41,670 nucleotides of DNA from NCBI GenBank assembly GCA_020054065.1, contig JAGVLX010000010.1:1-41670 (forward strand). Direction: 5' to 3'. Made by a program: the position numbers and the translations under genes. How positions within the stretch are numbered: the first letter of the stretch is position 1; the number at the start of each line of letters is the position of its first letter. Below, one piece after another: positions 15,161 to 23,736 of this stretch. This DNA is from Parachlamydiales bacterium (GTDB taxonomy: Bacteria; Chlamydiota; Chlamydiia; Chlamydiales; JAEYWL01). The notes beneath the pieces are model-generated. The model searched no databases. It was not told the DNA's origin and saw only the letters and a list, made by a program, of their open reading frames with translations.

Positions 15161-17368
15161 TTAATCAATCTTCCTGGCTACAAGTGGGTAGGTTCTACGA
15201 TAAAATTCAGTCATTTGCTGTTGAATCTGAGCTCCATGCGAAAAAATCTGCGGGCAGGGTGGCAGACTGTTAAGGAATTGACGGCCATAGGGTTGGGAAA
15301 TCAAACGGGAATCTAAGCACACGACGCAGCCGCGGTCGCTTTTATTGCGGATTAGCCGCCCGAACCCTTGTTTGAATTTGACAATTGCTTGCGGCAGGGA
15401 GTATTCCCAAAATGGATCGCCGCCCCGTGCGGCAATCGCTTCAGAACGCGCCTGGATGATGGGTTCTCCGGGTGATTTAAACGGGAGCTTGGCGATGATC
15501 ACACAGCGCAAGGCATCTCCGACGACATCGACCCCTTCCCAGAACGAGTCGGTACCGAATAAAACAGACCGGTCGGTGGTTTTGAATTTATTAAGTAAAA
15601 TTTGCCGTTGTTCGCTCCCTTGTTTGAGAACGTGGTAACGCGACTGTTGGAGTTTTTCGATGAGCTCAGTGTAACACGCTTGCAGCATCGAATAAGAAGT
15701 GAACAAAACAAAGGCATTCCCGCGGCTGGCTTGCAAAGCGTTCCAAATTTGATATGCCGCAGATTGGTTAAAATCAAGATGCGTGGGTTTGGGAATATCG
15801 GTCGGCACAAGCAGCAACGCCTGCTTTTGAAAGTTAAAGGGGGATTCGTAAATATGTTCGGTCATGGAACGTGCGCGCAAATTAGGATGGTCTAGACCTA
15901 ACCGGGTGCGAATAAAGTCAAAACGTCCATCGGCAGCCAATGTCGCGCTGCATAGAATCACCGTTTTGAACGGATTGAATAACGCCTCCACCAAATGTTC
16001 TGAAACATCCAGGCTGGCATCGATCAACTCGGTGTTTTGCCCTTTGGTCCGTTTTTGCGACTCGAGCCAGCGGACCAGATTAGGCGATTCGTAACCGGTC
16101 AGGAGCCGGCTTAGCACTTGGCAGAAGCCGCTCAAACGGGCACTCAACGCTAAAATTTCCTTGCGGACGCTGCGCGTCAACTCATCAAGCTTTTCATTCT
16201 TCAGATCGTGTAGTTCCTTATCAATGGCAGCAATTTCGAGCGAATAGCGTGTGCACGCATCGATAAATCGCTGGACACTCGGAATGACAAACATTTGCCA
16301 TTCTTTGTCTTGGTAATGATCTTTGCGCAGGCGCAGTTTATGCTCGTCCAAATCAGCCACTCGCTGCTGTTTACTGTGCATGTAGTCGGTCATGGCTTGA
16401 AAGCTATCGACAAGGTGCTGCATCACGTCTCGGCGCAATCCCGGTATATCGATCGATAAGCGTCCGATGATGCGGGAGATCGCATCATCCTTCATTTCTT
16501 TGCCATAGGCGTTGAAAAGAATCGTTTTAAGAAATTGGAGTTTTCCGATCGCCTTCCCTTGCTTTTCCGCCGCGAGCCGCCCCAGCACATGCATCACCTG
16601 CAAATTGGAAACCCGGTCGGCAAAGAAATCGGTCGCGACATCTTCAATGTTGTGCGCTTCATCAATAATCACACGGTCGAAGGGGGGCAAAATTCCTGCA
16701 TCTTCTTCGCCCGTCATTTTCAAGGCCAAATCTGCGAACAGTAGATGGTGGTTGACAATCAAGATTTGCGCATCTTCAGCCGCTTCGCGCGCTTTAATAA
16801 AAAAGCACTGATTGTAAAACGGGCACTGTTTGCCAGTGCACACATCCGACTCGGCATTCACTTTTTCCCAGACCGTCGATTCTGGCGAAAATCCTAAATC
16901 GGAACGGGAACCATCTTTGGTCGCACCAGCCCAAGCGGCAATCCGCTGGATCACTGGCGTATCCTCCGACGGGATTAAATTGCATTCGGTTTTGGCATCT
17001 TCCAACTTACGCAGGCACACATAGTTGTTCATGCCTTTCACTAATACCGCTTTCACTTCAGCGTTTAGCAGTTGGGAAACGAGAGGAATGTCTTTATGGA
17101 TGAGCTGTTCTTGCAGATTGATGGTGTTGGTGGAGATCACCGTGCGTTCCCGCGTTTGGGCAGCCCACAGAATCGCCGGGATGAGATACGCCATGCTTTT
17201 GCCCGTGCCGGTGCCGGCTTCAATCAAAGCAATGGAGTTGGTGTTATAAGCCGCGCACACATTTTCCAGCATCTGCTGCTGCTGGATACGCGGCTCATAT
17301 CCCTTTAGAATGGAGCTTAAAGGCCCGTCAGGCAGGAGAAATTTGACGATCTGAGACGTGTTCAGCAC
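15161..17368 (-). CDS. dinG: DinG/XPD-family iron-sulfur ATP-dependent DNA helicase
   Basis: This 735-residue superfamily 2 helicase shows Walker A AGTGTGKS (51-58), the four iron-sulfur cysteines C118, C177, C182 and C188 (CTGKQCPFYNQC), the DEAH box in VIIDEAHNIED (233-243), FGTDSFWEGVDV in the C-terminal domain and the motif VI QGFGRLIRNKSDRG. DinG and YoaA enzymes unwind damaged or structured DNA 5' to 3'. The frame opens with GTG at 17368; no in-frame ATG lies nearby upstream, and AGGA is about eight bases before it. It starts 32 bases downstream of rpoD on the same strand. DinG versus the YoaA paralogue cannot be decided here. Confidence 0.93.
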   Translation of the reverse strand: MLNTSQIVKFLLPDGPLSSILKGYEPRIQQQQMLENVCAAYNTNSIALIEAGTGTGKSMAYLIPAILWAAQTRERTVISTNTINLQEQLIHKDIPLVSQLLNAEVKAVLVKGMNNYVCLRKLEDAKTECNLIPSEDTPVIQRIAAWAGATKDGSRSDLGFSPESTVWEKVNAESDVCTGKQCPFYNQCFFIKAREAAEDAQILIVNHHLLFADLALKMTGEEDAGILPPFDRVIIDEAHNIEDVATDFFADRVSNLQVMHVLGRLAAEKQGKAIGKLQFLKTILFNAYGKEMKDDAISRIIGRLSIDIPGLRRDVMQHLVDSFQAMTDYMHSKQQRVADLDEHKLRLRKDHYQDKEWQMFVIPSVQRFIDACTRYSLEIAAIDKELHDLKNEKLDELTRSVRKEILALSARLSGFCQVLSRLLTGYESPNLVRWLESQKRTKGQNTELIDASLDVSEHLVEALFNPFKTVILCSATLAADGRFDFIRTRLGLDHPNLRARSMTEHIYESPFNFQKQALLLVPTDIPKPTHLDFNQSAAYQIWNALQASRGNAFVLFTSYSMLQACYTELIEKLQQSRYHVLKQGSEQRQILLNKFKTTDRSVLFGTDSFWEGVDVVGDALRCVIIAKLPFKSPGEPIIQARSEAIAARGGDPFWEYSLPQAIVKFKQGFGRLIRNKSDRGCVVCLDSRLISQPYGRQFLNSLPPCPQIFSHGAQIQQQMTEFYRRTYPLVARKID

Positions 17369-17400
17369 AGCATCATCCTGCTTTGACGATAAAATGGGGA

Positions 17401-19065
17401 TTATTCAGCTTCGAGCAGATCCAAGAAGGCTTTCAACTTCTTAGAACGGGTGGGGTGGCGCATTTTGCGCAACGCCTTCGCTTCAATCTGACGGATACGC
17501 TCGCGGGTGACATTAAACTCCACACCCACCTCTTCGAGGGTTTTGGGTTTGCCGTCCAGCAAGCCAAAACGTTGGATCAACACTTTGCGCTCCCGTTCGG
17601 TCAACGTCGCCAGCACCTCGTTCATCTTGTCTTTCAAGATCGAATAGCCGGTCGCTTCGGCGGGAGAGTCGGCTCCGGTATCTTCCAAAAAGTCTCCGAA
17701 CTGGCTTTCGCCTCCATCCCCTACCTCAGCTTGCAGCGAGATCGGGTGTTGCGCGATTTTGTAGATTTCCCGCACCCGTTCAGCGGTGATACCGAGTTCA
17801 TTGGCGAGCTCTTCTGGCGTGGGTTCCCGTCCAGTTTCCATCATCAATTTTTTCGCGCCGCGCAGCACTTTATTGATCGTTTCGATCATGTGCACAGGGA
17901 TACGGATTGTGCGCGCTTGGTCGGCAATCGCACGGGTGACAGCTTGGCGGATCCACCAGGTCGCATAGGTCGAGAACTTATATCCACGGCGGTATTCAAA
18001 TTTTTCAACCGCTTTCATCAAGCCCATGTTCCCTTCTTGGATCAAGTCCAGGAAGGATAGGCCGCGGTTGGTGTATTTTTTAGCGATCGAGATCACTAAG
18101 CGGAGGTTGGACTCCACCATCTCCCGTTTCGCTTCCTGGCTCTTGTCCATCCACCGTTGGAGCATCCGGACATCTTTTTTAAAGTCATCCAGGTTGCGGC
18201 CGGCGGCAAGTTCGCGCTTGCGCAGCTTGCGTTTAGCAGCGGACAATTTGGCCCCAGCGAACTTGTTGTGTTCGGCGCGTGGAGAAAGCTCTTGAATCTC
18301 TTTTTCGAGTTGAAGGAAGCGATCGTAAGCCCGCAGAATCACTTCGCCGAAGTCTTCGATGATGTTGTGGCGGCAGTGCATCCGGCGCAAGTAAGCTTGG
18401 GTGCGGATGCGACATTTTTCGATGTCATCTTGCAGCCGGATTTTGTCGTTCTTTTTAATTTTGGGATCCTCGAGCTGCATGATCAACGCACTGAGGACAG
18501 CATCTTCTTTCTTGAGCAGCTCGCACAGTTTAGGGAGGATTGCGAGGAATTCGGTTTTGTTAGCGACCTCTTTTTCAGAGATTGACTTGTCAAAACGTTC
18601 TTTGCCATGGATCAAATAGGTGGCGATCGAAATCGCTTCGCTGGTCGAGTAGCGGAAGCGCATGATGATGCGTTCGATTTGGATTTGCGCTTTTTCGATC
18701 CGTTTGGAAATCTCCACTTCCTCTTCACGGCTAAGCAGCGGGACAGAACCCATTTCTTTGAGGTACATACGGACAGGGTCATCGGGGGTTCCCTCGGACC
18801 GCTTGGGCATCCCTTCCAATTCCTTCGCTTCTTTTTTCCGTTCACGCTGCCGTTCAACCTCGGATTGGTTGAGGATTTGAATGTCCATCCCTGATAAGAA
18901 AATCAACACCTGGTCGATCAGATCGGGTGTGTCGAAATTCATCGGGAGGATTTCGTTGATCTCTTCGTATGTAATGAAACCTTGTTCTTTAGCGATACCG
19001 ACAAGCTCATCAATTTTTTGCTGATGTTGCGGCGTAAAAACATTCTTTTGTGTGGATTTGCTCAT
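17401..19065 (-). CDS. rpoD: Primary RNA polymerase sigma factor (sigma-66 type)
   Basis: The 554-residue protein has all group 1 regions. Region 1.1 is near the N-terminus ([12 protein letters not shown]). Region 1.2 is [21 protein letters not shown] non-conserved insert follows. Region 2 contains [33 protein letters not shown] and [12 protein letters not shown]. Region 3 contains [12 protein letters not shown]. Region 4.2 is [20 protein letters not shown]. It directs RNA polymerase to housekeeping promoters. Start at the ATG at 19065 (MSKSTQKN) is preferred because AAAGG precedes it by five bases; an upstream in-frame start at 19086 has no such support. The length is close to the 571 residues of Chlamydia sigma-66. 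dinG follows. Confidence 0.97.
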   Translation of the reverse strand: MSKSTQKNVFTPQHQQKIDELVGIAKEQGFITYEEINEILPMNFDTPDLIDQVLIFLSGMDIQILNQSEVERQRERKKEAKELEGMPKRSEGTPDDPVRMYLKEMGSVPLLSREEEVEISKRIEKAQIQIERIIMRFRYSTSEAISIATYLIHGKERFDKSISEKEVANKTEFLAILPKLCELLKKEDAVLSALIMQLEDPKIKKNDKIRLQDDIEKCRIRTQAYLRRMHCRHNIIEDFGEVILRAYDRFLQLEKEIQELSPRAEHNKFAGAKLSAAKRKLRKRELAAGRNLDDFKKDVRMLQRWMDKSQEAKREMVESNLRLVISIAKKYTNRGLSFLDLIQEGNMGLMKAVEKFEYRRGYKFSTYATWWIRQAVTRAIADQARTIRIPVHMIETINKVLRGAKKLMMETGREPTPEELANELGITAERVREIYKIAQHPISLQAEVGDGGESQFGDFLEDTGADSPAEATGYSILKDKMNEVLATLTERERKVLIQRFGLLDGKPKTLEEVGVEFNVTRERIRQIEAKALRKMRHPTRSKKLKAFLDLLEAE

Positions 19066-19238
19066 GCGACCTTTGTTAGAACACAAACGTGTTGCCCTGG
19101 ATACGAAATAGGGAACAAGTCGGGTTTGGATTGCAACCTATTCTTCCATAAAGGGATGTCTTTGTCAAGATTGCAATTTCGCTTGTCAATTCCCCTATTC
19201 TCGGGTACCCTTCCAGCCATAAATCCCCCACGGTTTCT

Positions 19239-20432
19239 ATGACATTTTTTGAATCTTTAGAACTTTTGCCCGATGATCCCATTCTCAGCCTTCCACTGGT
19301 TTTTGCTGCCGATACTCGACCCTATAAAGTTAACCTAAGTGTCGGAGCTTACCGCACTTCCGAAGGGAAGCCGCTTGTGTTGCCGTCGGTGCGCAAAGCT
19401 GAACAATTTTTATGGGAAAAGGGGTTGAACAAGGAGTATCTGCCAATTGACGGCGATCCCGAGTTTAATCGTTTGGCACTACAACTCGTTTATGGTCAGG
19501 GACATGAACGTGAGGGAACGGTCGGCGCCCAAACCGTCGGAGGGACGGGGGCATTGAAAGTCGTCGCCGAATTTTTGGCCAATGAAGTCAGCAATAAAAA
19601 AATTTTTATCCCCAATCCATCGTGGCCTAATCATAAAGCGATTTTTAAAAAGTCGGGACTCACTGTTGAACATTATCCCTACTATCATCCAACGACGCAT
19701 GGGCTGGATTTCGACGGAATGAAGGGCGCCATCGAAGCGATGCCGCCGCTCAGCGTCATTGTGCTGCATGCATGCTGCCACAATCCAACCGGCATCGATC
19801 CGACTTGGGAACAGTGGGTGGAGATCTGCCGGCTGATCCAATCGCGCCAACTGATTCCATTGTTCGATTTCGCCTATCAGGGCTTTGGAGATTCGCTGCA
19901 AGAGGATGCGAAAGTGATTCGCTACTTTGCGCAGCAGGGAGTGGAGTTTTTTACTGCTTCCTCGTATGCGAAAAATTTTGGGTTGTATGCCGAACGGATT
20001 GGGCTGCTCTCCGCTGTCATCCGCAACAAAGAGGGCGCCAAAAAAATCAATAGCCACTTCAAAACCATCATTCGTGGCATCTACTCGAATCCGCCGGCTC
20101 ACGGCGCACGCATCGTTGCTGAAATCCTTGGAAGTGAAACATTGACCAAAGAATGGGAACGGGAAGTGAATGCGATGCGCGAACGGGTTCAAGAGATGCG
20201 CAAAGCGCTCATCGCCGGACTGCTCGCCGAGCATAGCCCGGTCGATTTCAGCTTCATGGCCAACCAGAAAGGCATTTTTTCGTATAGCGGACTCACGAAA
20301 GACCAATCCCTGAAATTGCGCCAAGATCATGCCATTTACCTGCCCACCGATGGACGCATTAATGTCGCAGGGCTCAACCACCATAACCTTGAATATGTGA
20401 TCGAAGCGATCTTAACCGTATTGCAGTCATGA
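19239..20432 (+). CDS. Aspartate/aromatic amino acid aminotransferase (class I, PLP)
   Basis: This 397-residue class I aminotransferase has the PLP lysine K245 in SSYAKNFGLYAERIG, the cofactor aspartate D210 in LFDFAYQGFG, the asparagine N182 in HACCHNPTGIDP, GGTGAL (101-106) for phosphate binding, and the C-terminal substrate-binding arginine in DGRINVAGLN. It transfers amino groups between aspartate or aromatic amino acids and 2-oxoglutarate. In Chlamydia the tyrB/aspC-like gene is likewise followed by an mreC-like gene, which supports the lineage call. It overlaps the mreC-like start by four bases (ATGA), so the two are translationally coupled. It is divergent from rpoD across 173 bases. 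Confidence 0.95.
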   Translation: MTFFESLELLPDDPILSLPLVFAADTRPYKVNLSVGAYRTSEGKPLVLPSVRKAEQFLWEKGLNKEYLPIDGDPEFNRLALQLVYGQGHEREGTVGAQTVGGTGALKVVAEFLANEVSNKKIFIPNPSWPNHKAIFKKSGLTVEHYPYYHPTTHGLDFDGMKGAIEAMPPLSVIVLHACCHNPTGIDPTWEQWVEICRLIQSRQLIPLFDFAYQGFGDSLQEDAKVIRYFAQQGVEFFTASSYAKNFGLYAERIGLLSAVIRNKEGAKKINSHFKTIIRGIYSNPPAHGARIVAEILGSETLTKEWEREVNAMRERVQEMRKALIAGLLAEHSPVDFSFMANQKGIFSYSGLTKDQSLKLRQDHAIYLPTDGRINVAGLNHHNLEYVIEAILTVLQS

Positions 20433-21316
20433 AAAAAATTCCCTCGCTCAAAACGCTCGCGGTCATTGGCATCGTGATCCTTTTCTTCCTTAGCCTATCG
20501 ACTCACACCACCGATAAACTCCGTTCCCTGACCACTTCGTTCTTCTCACTCTTCTCCCCTACGCCCGCCTTAACCCAACAGGATGAAATCGACAAACTGA
20601 ACCTCAAAATCACACTGCTCCAAAACACCGTCCAATCGCTGCAAGAACTGACCCAAAACATCCCTTCTGCTCACATTCCTTCTTCCGATTTCATCACCGC
20701 GCAGGTGATCCTCCGTACACCCGCCACCTGGAATAGCTCCTTGTGGGTCAACGCCGGCACAGCCACGAACGACGCGCTTAAAAAAACCATCGTCGCCAAA
20801 AATAGCCCGGTGCTCTCGGGCAATAACGTGATCGGCGTCATCGACTATGTATCACCCCATCAGTCCCGTGTTCGCCTGATCACTGATTCTGCTCTTACGC
20901 CTTCGGTCAGAGCGTTGCGCTCCGGGCCAAAAGACCCCTTATATCTCGCCAAAGGGGAGCTCCATGGTTCCGGCTCTCCCCTTTGGCGTTCCAATGCAAA
21001 AACGCTGACGGGGATCGGTTTCAACTACGATTTTGGGGATGAGTATTCCCCTGCGCGAGATTTACGCACGGGCAAAACATCACCCCATTCCACAGCCGTT
21101 CCCCTCCTAAAAGTCGGCGACATTCTTGTTACGAGCGGGCTGGATGGGGTTTTCCCGCCCAATCTTCCTGTGGCTAAAATCACCAAAATCCATCCCTTGC
21201 AGGAGGGCGATTTTTCTTACTCCCTTGAAGCCATCCCTACCGCCGCAAACCTTGACACGCTGACCACCGTCTTTATTCTTGATTCAACCACAGAGACACA
21301 GAGACACAGAGAATAA
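20429..21316 (+). CDS. mreC: MreC-type rod-shape/cell-division protein with repeat-derived tail
   Basis: The 295-residue protein has one N-terminal membrane segment (LAVIGIVILFFLSL, about 10-23), a short coiled coil (EIDKLNLKITLLQNTVQSL) and the periplasmic beta-rich MreC core: SPVLSGNNVIGVIDYVSPHQ, then SRVRLITDS, and DILVTSGLDGVFPPNLPVAKI. MreC organises the MreB-dependent peptidoglycan machinery that chlamydiae use for division. The last ten residues (STTETQRHRE) and the stop are encoded by a copy of the dispersed CACAGAG repeat at 21286-21314, so the natural C-terminus was probably at or near TVFILD. It overlaps the aminotransferase by ATGA. Confidence 0.88.
   Translation: MKKIPSLKTLAVIGIVILFFLSLSTHTTDKLRSLTTSFFSLFSPTPALTQQDEIDKLNLKITLLQNTVQSLQELTQNIPSAHIPSSDFITAQVILRTPATWNSSLWVNAGTATNDALKKTIVAKNSPVLSGNNVIGVIDYVSPHQSRVRLITDSALTPSVRALRSGPKDPLYLAKGELHGSGSPLWRSNAKTLTGIGFNYDFGDEYSPARDLRTGKTSPHSTAVPLLKVGDILVTSGLDGVFPPNLPVAKITKIHPLQEGDFSYSLEAIPTAANLDTLTTVFILDSTTETQRHRE
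21286..21314. repeat. Single-arm copy of the CACAGAG repeat, in mreC
   Basis: AACCACAGAGACACAGAGAC and the following CACAGAGAA correspond to the outer arm of the nested repeats elsewhere in the window. No complementary arm follows, so this copy cannot form the usual hairpin. It encodes the last residues of the mreC-like product. Confidence 0.8.
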
Positions 21317-21373
21317 GATCCATTAATTTGAATTGTAATGTTTTTGATATAAAAATTAATTTAACAGTAATTA

Positions 21374-21419
21374 ATTGTTTTTATTTATTTAATTATTTAT
21401 AATGCATAATAAAAACAAT
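21374..21419 (+). promoter_or_regulatory. Promoter with overlapping 11-bp inverted repeat
   Basis: TTGTTT (21375-21380), N17 and TATAAT (21398-21403) make a good promoter for the gene at 21435. ATTGTTTTTAT (21374-21384) and ATAAAAACAAT (21409-21419) are perfect inverted arms, one covering the -35 and the other the initial transcribed region, which could be an operator pair. Confidence 0.6.
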
Positions 21420-21434
21420 TTAAAGGAAAATTAT

Positions 21435-22049
21435 ATGGCAGCTCCAGCAGTAAGATTACAAGATTATCAAGTTAATTCAGCCAACTTGACCCGGTTTGAT
21501 GCACATTTAAGATCAGAACGATTCGCCAGATTAAGGAACGTCGTTGCTAATCTTCAAACGGAACCGCCAGTTATTCCAGTAATTAATAACCTTGACTTAG
21601 CCTTTCGCACCAAAGAACATAGAAGTGGTCCGATTATTACCGAACTAAAATTAGAAAAAGTCAAAATTCTAGCGACCGCAACCTATTTTAACTTTCGTCT
21701 TTCCGAGTGGAAAAACAAAGCGTGGTATCGTGTATTTGTGGCTGCAGCGGTTTCATTAGTGGCGACTCCGGTATTAACTGGTTTTGATATGGCAATGGTG
21801 GCCGGTCAATGCATCAAGAATCTCAAAATCGCACCGGTAGCTGCCTTGATTACTGAGGTAGCGGGCTTAGTATTATTCCCTGTGATCCAATTGATTCCGA
21901 AAAAAATCATCACCGCAGAACGTTTCATGTGGATCAACAAGCTTGCTGCTAACGCTAACGATGCGAACTCGGCTAAGAAATTTAAGTCGTTCGTAACAAC
22001 GAGCGTTTTCCTTAATCCCGTTTATCTTTTCAATAAAAAGATCGTTTAA
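21435..22049 (+). CDS. Hypothetical protein with two long hydrophobic segments
   Basis: A 204-residue protein starting at the ATG at 21435, chosen because AAGGA lies eight bases upstream; an in-frame ATG at 21402 overlaps the -10 box and is unlikely. Residues about 97-122 (VFVAAAVSLVATPVLTGFDM) and 129-152 (APVAALITEVAGLVLFPVIQ) are hydrophobic and close together, an Inc-like bilobed arrangement. The N-terminal 90 residues are polar. The C-terminus is basic (FNKKIV). No known family is recognised. It ends just before a strong terminator. Confidence 0.82.
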   Translation: MAAPAVRLQDYQVNSANLTRFDAHLRSERFARLRNVVANLQTEPPVIPVINNLDLAFRTKEHRSGPIITELKLEKVKILATATYFNFRLSEWKNKAWYRVFVAAAVSLVATPVLTGFDMAMVAGQCIKNLKIAPVAALITEVAGLVLFPVIQLIPKKIITAERFMWINKLAANANDANSAKKFKSFVTTSVFLNPVYLFNKKIV

Positions 22050-22065
22050 ATTTAAAAACCTCTTG

Positions 22066-22095
22066 AAAAGCGGTTCCGCAAGAAACCGCTTTTTC
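22066..22095 (+). terminator. Rho-independent terminator
   Basis: AAAAGCGGTT (22066-22075) and AACCGCTTTT (22084-22093) form a ten-base-pair stem with an eight-base loop and a T-rich tail (TTCATTTTT). Confidence 0.85.
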
Positions 22096-22111
22096 ATTTT
22101 TAAGAGTCTCT

Positions 22112-23104
22112 ATGGAACCTGCTTCAAGAACTTTATCCACTCCAAGATTAGCTGAAGAACTCAGCTTATTAGATCAAGTAAAAGACATCAATCCGAACGC
22201 ATGCATTCAAATTAATGAAGGGTCTCCGATTGCCTCTAAAGTTAAACTGACAGGTGAAACGCATTTAAGAGGAAGCCATCATTTATCCTCCTCTTTCAAC
22301 ATCGACCCGCAGTTTCAGGGTCATTTTTTCAAGATCAAGAATCAAAGGGGGCAAACATTGGCATGTATCAACGCTTCTTGCCACCTAGCCAGCGAAGAGG
22401 ATGCCCGAATCCATCCAAAAATAGCTAAATCCCTTGATAAATCGCATGCCATCGGCTTTGAAACCGATATCCGGGAAGAAAATAACTCATGGGTTGCAAA
22501 GTTAGCTCAACGCAAACAATTAGCGATTGTAACAGGTGATGAGGAAATCATCCAAGCGACCAGAAAACTGACCCTGGGATTTGATATCACATTGATCGAA
22601 CGTATACGCACGGAAAGGCTTCCAGCGATCACTTATGGACTTGAAACGGATGAAGAAGTCGCTGTGGCGGAAGGATTGATGCAATATCTACAGAAAGCAG
22701 CGGCCGCTTTTTACGCAGCGCAAGGCGAAAAAGAAGTTCCGAAATCAGACATAGAAAAGGCACGCGAAAACGTCAAAGCTTATAGTCAGTATAGCAACTA
22801 CTTGCGGACCGGCGAGAAGATTCCTGAACATTATTTCTTTGATAAAGGTGATTGTTATGTTACCTATACAAGAAATCGCTATATGGCAAAAAGGATTGAT
22901 CAATTGTTGCGGGAAGTGGAGTTAAATTTAGTTGAAAAACAGAAGCAAGATCCACACGCCAAACCTGCTCTTCTGCATTTTTTCACAGTCGGATTGATCC
23001 ACACGCAAGATTTCGAGCGGAGTGGTTTATTGTTTCAAGGGATTCCAAGCATCTTGGAGCGTCTGGGTTGGAAGCTGAAGCGTGTACGTCCTGTAATGCC
23101 TTAA
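22112..23104 (+). CDS. TraB/GumN-like protein
   Basis: The pattern of this 330-residue protein fits the TraB/GumN (Tiki-related) fold. An N-terminal strand and H motif, LACINASCHLASEEDARIHP, is followed by a helix and an acidic strand (AIGFETDIRE). The C-terminal half has RNRYMAKRIDQLLREV, then FFTVGLIHTQDFERSGLL with the second G-x-x-H, and LERLGWKLKRV, the usual last element. Bacterial TraB-family members are poorly characterised and have been proposed to be metal-dependent proteases. There is no signal peptide. The first motif is NASCH rather than the usual G-T-x-H, so activity is uncertain. It lies directly after a terminator and before a 214-bp imperfect palindrome. Confidence 0.72.
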   Translation: MEPASRTLSTPRLAEELSLLDQVKDINPNACIQINEGSPIASKVKLTGETHLRGSHHLSSSFNIDPQFQGHFFKIKNQRGQTLACINASCHLASEEDARIHPKIAKSLDKSHAIGFETDIREENNSWVAKLAQRKQLAIVTGDEEIIQATRKLTLGFDITLIERIRTERLPAITYGLETDEEVAVAEGLMQYLQKAAAAFYAAQGEKEVPKSDIEKARENVKAYSQYSNYLRTGEKIPEHYFFDKGDCYVTYTRNRYMAKRIDQLLREVELNLVEKQKQDPHAKPALLHFFTVGLIHTQDFERSGLLFQGIPSILERLGWKLKRVRPVMP

Positions 23105-23114
23105 AGTAGGACTA

Positions 23115-23178
23115 AAGGGCGGTGCTCTGCCATTCGCATCAAGCTAATTCAGTGAGGGTTTGTCTTTGTGCCGCCCTT
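23115..23178. repeat. Small inverted repeat
   Basis: AAGGGCGG (23115-23122) and CCGCCCTT (23171-23178) are perfect inverted arms 48 bases apart, just after the TraB-like gene. They could act as a weak terminator or be a remnant of a repeat element. Confidence 0.4.
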
Positions 23179-23206
23179 ACAGGGCTCAATCCTATTTTAT
23201 CTTTTA

Positions 23207-23420
23207 CCTAGCCCTCCGTTCGCTATGCTCACTGCGGACTAGGCTTTAAAATTGTCGGTCCTTCGGACCTTCGGAGTTGGCACGAGTGAAAGAGTACCAG
23301 TCAGAGCAAATGACCGCCTGCGGTACTCTGGAATCTGCAAGAAACTCGCTATTCATGAGGACCGAAGGTCCGGCAGTTTTATAGCCCAGTTCAAACGAGC
23401 GAAGCGAGTGCAGGACTGGG
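23207..23420. mobile_element. 214-bp imperfect palindrome, MITE-like
   Basis: The left arm from 23207 (CCTAGCCCT...TCGCTATGCTC, then AAAATTGTCGGTCC) matches the reverse complement of the right arm ending at 23420 over about 60 bases with scattered substitutions. Inner arms AGAGTACC and GGTACTCT pair as well. The twelve bases CAATCCTATTTT occur on both sides (23187-23198 and 23436-23447). There is no convincing coding sequence across 23105-23440. It looks like a non-autonomous inverted-repeat element or a hairpin-forming relic between convergent genes. Confidence 0.5.
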
Positions 23421-23440
23421 ATGCTCAATCAAAAACAATC

Positions 23441-23665
23441 CTATTTTTTGGATTTCGATCTTGTAGAGGTGGATTTTTTGCGGGTTGAGGAAGCTTTTTT
23501 TGGCACCTTAGCGCCTTTTTTGCGTGCTTCTGAAAGACCAATTGCAATTGCCTGCTTTCTGCTTTTCACCGTTTTATTCGATTTGCCCGATTTAAGCTTC
23601 CCTCTTTTCATTTTGTGCATCGCTTCTTCAACAGTGTCTTGAGATTTTTTTCCGTACTTAGCCAT
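23441..23665 (-). CDS. Small lysine-rich histone-like protein
   Basis: A 74-residue, very basic protein. The N-terminal part (MAKYGKKSQDTVEEAMHKMK) and the central KSRKQAIAIGLSEARKKG are a recurrent bacterial small-protein pattern (I recall DUF6496). The C-terminus is a Lys/Ser/Thr tail (SSTRKKSTSTRSKSKK) like the tails of chlamydial histone-like Hc proteins. DNA binding is likely. AGGAGTGA lies six bases upstream of the ATG. It follows tyrP on the same strand. The sequence around its stop codon is duplicated at 23187, beyond the inverted-repeat element. Confidence 0.85.
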   Translation of the reverse strand: MAKYGKKSQDTVEEAMHKMKRGKLKSGKSNKTVKSRKQAIAIGLSEARKKGAKVPKKASSTRKKSTSTRSKSKK

Positions 23666-23736
23666 AAAATCACTCCTGGTTTGATCTTTCTTTCAAATTT
23701 CACCTTAAGTGATGGATGGGATTTATGCTAGGAGAA

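Noticed and set aside
19479..20384. 301-codon minus-strand ORF opposite the aminotransferase
   Set aside because: The plus strand encodes a complete class I aminotransferase with all catalytic residues; the antisense frame is a codon-bias shadow.
23105..23440. tRNA or structured RNA in the hairpin-rich gap
   Set aside because: The arms are long and imperfect, without cloverleaf geometry or a TTCGAATC-type T-loop; an inverted-repeat element explains it better.
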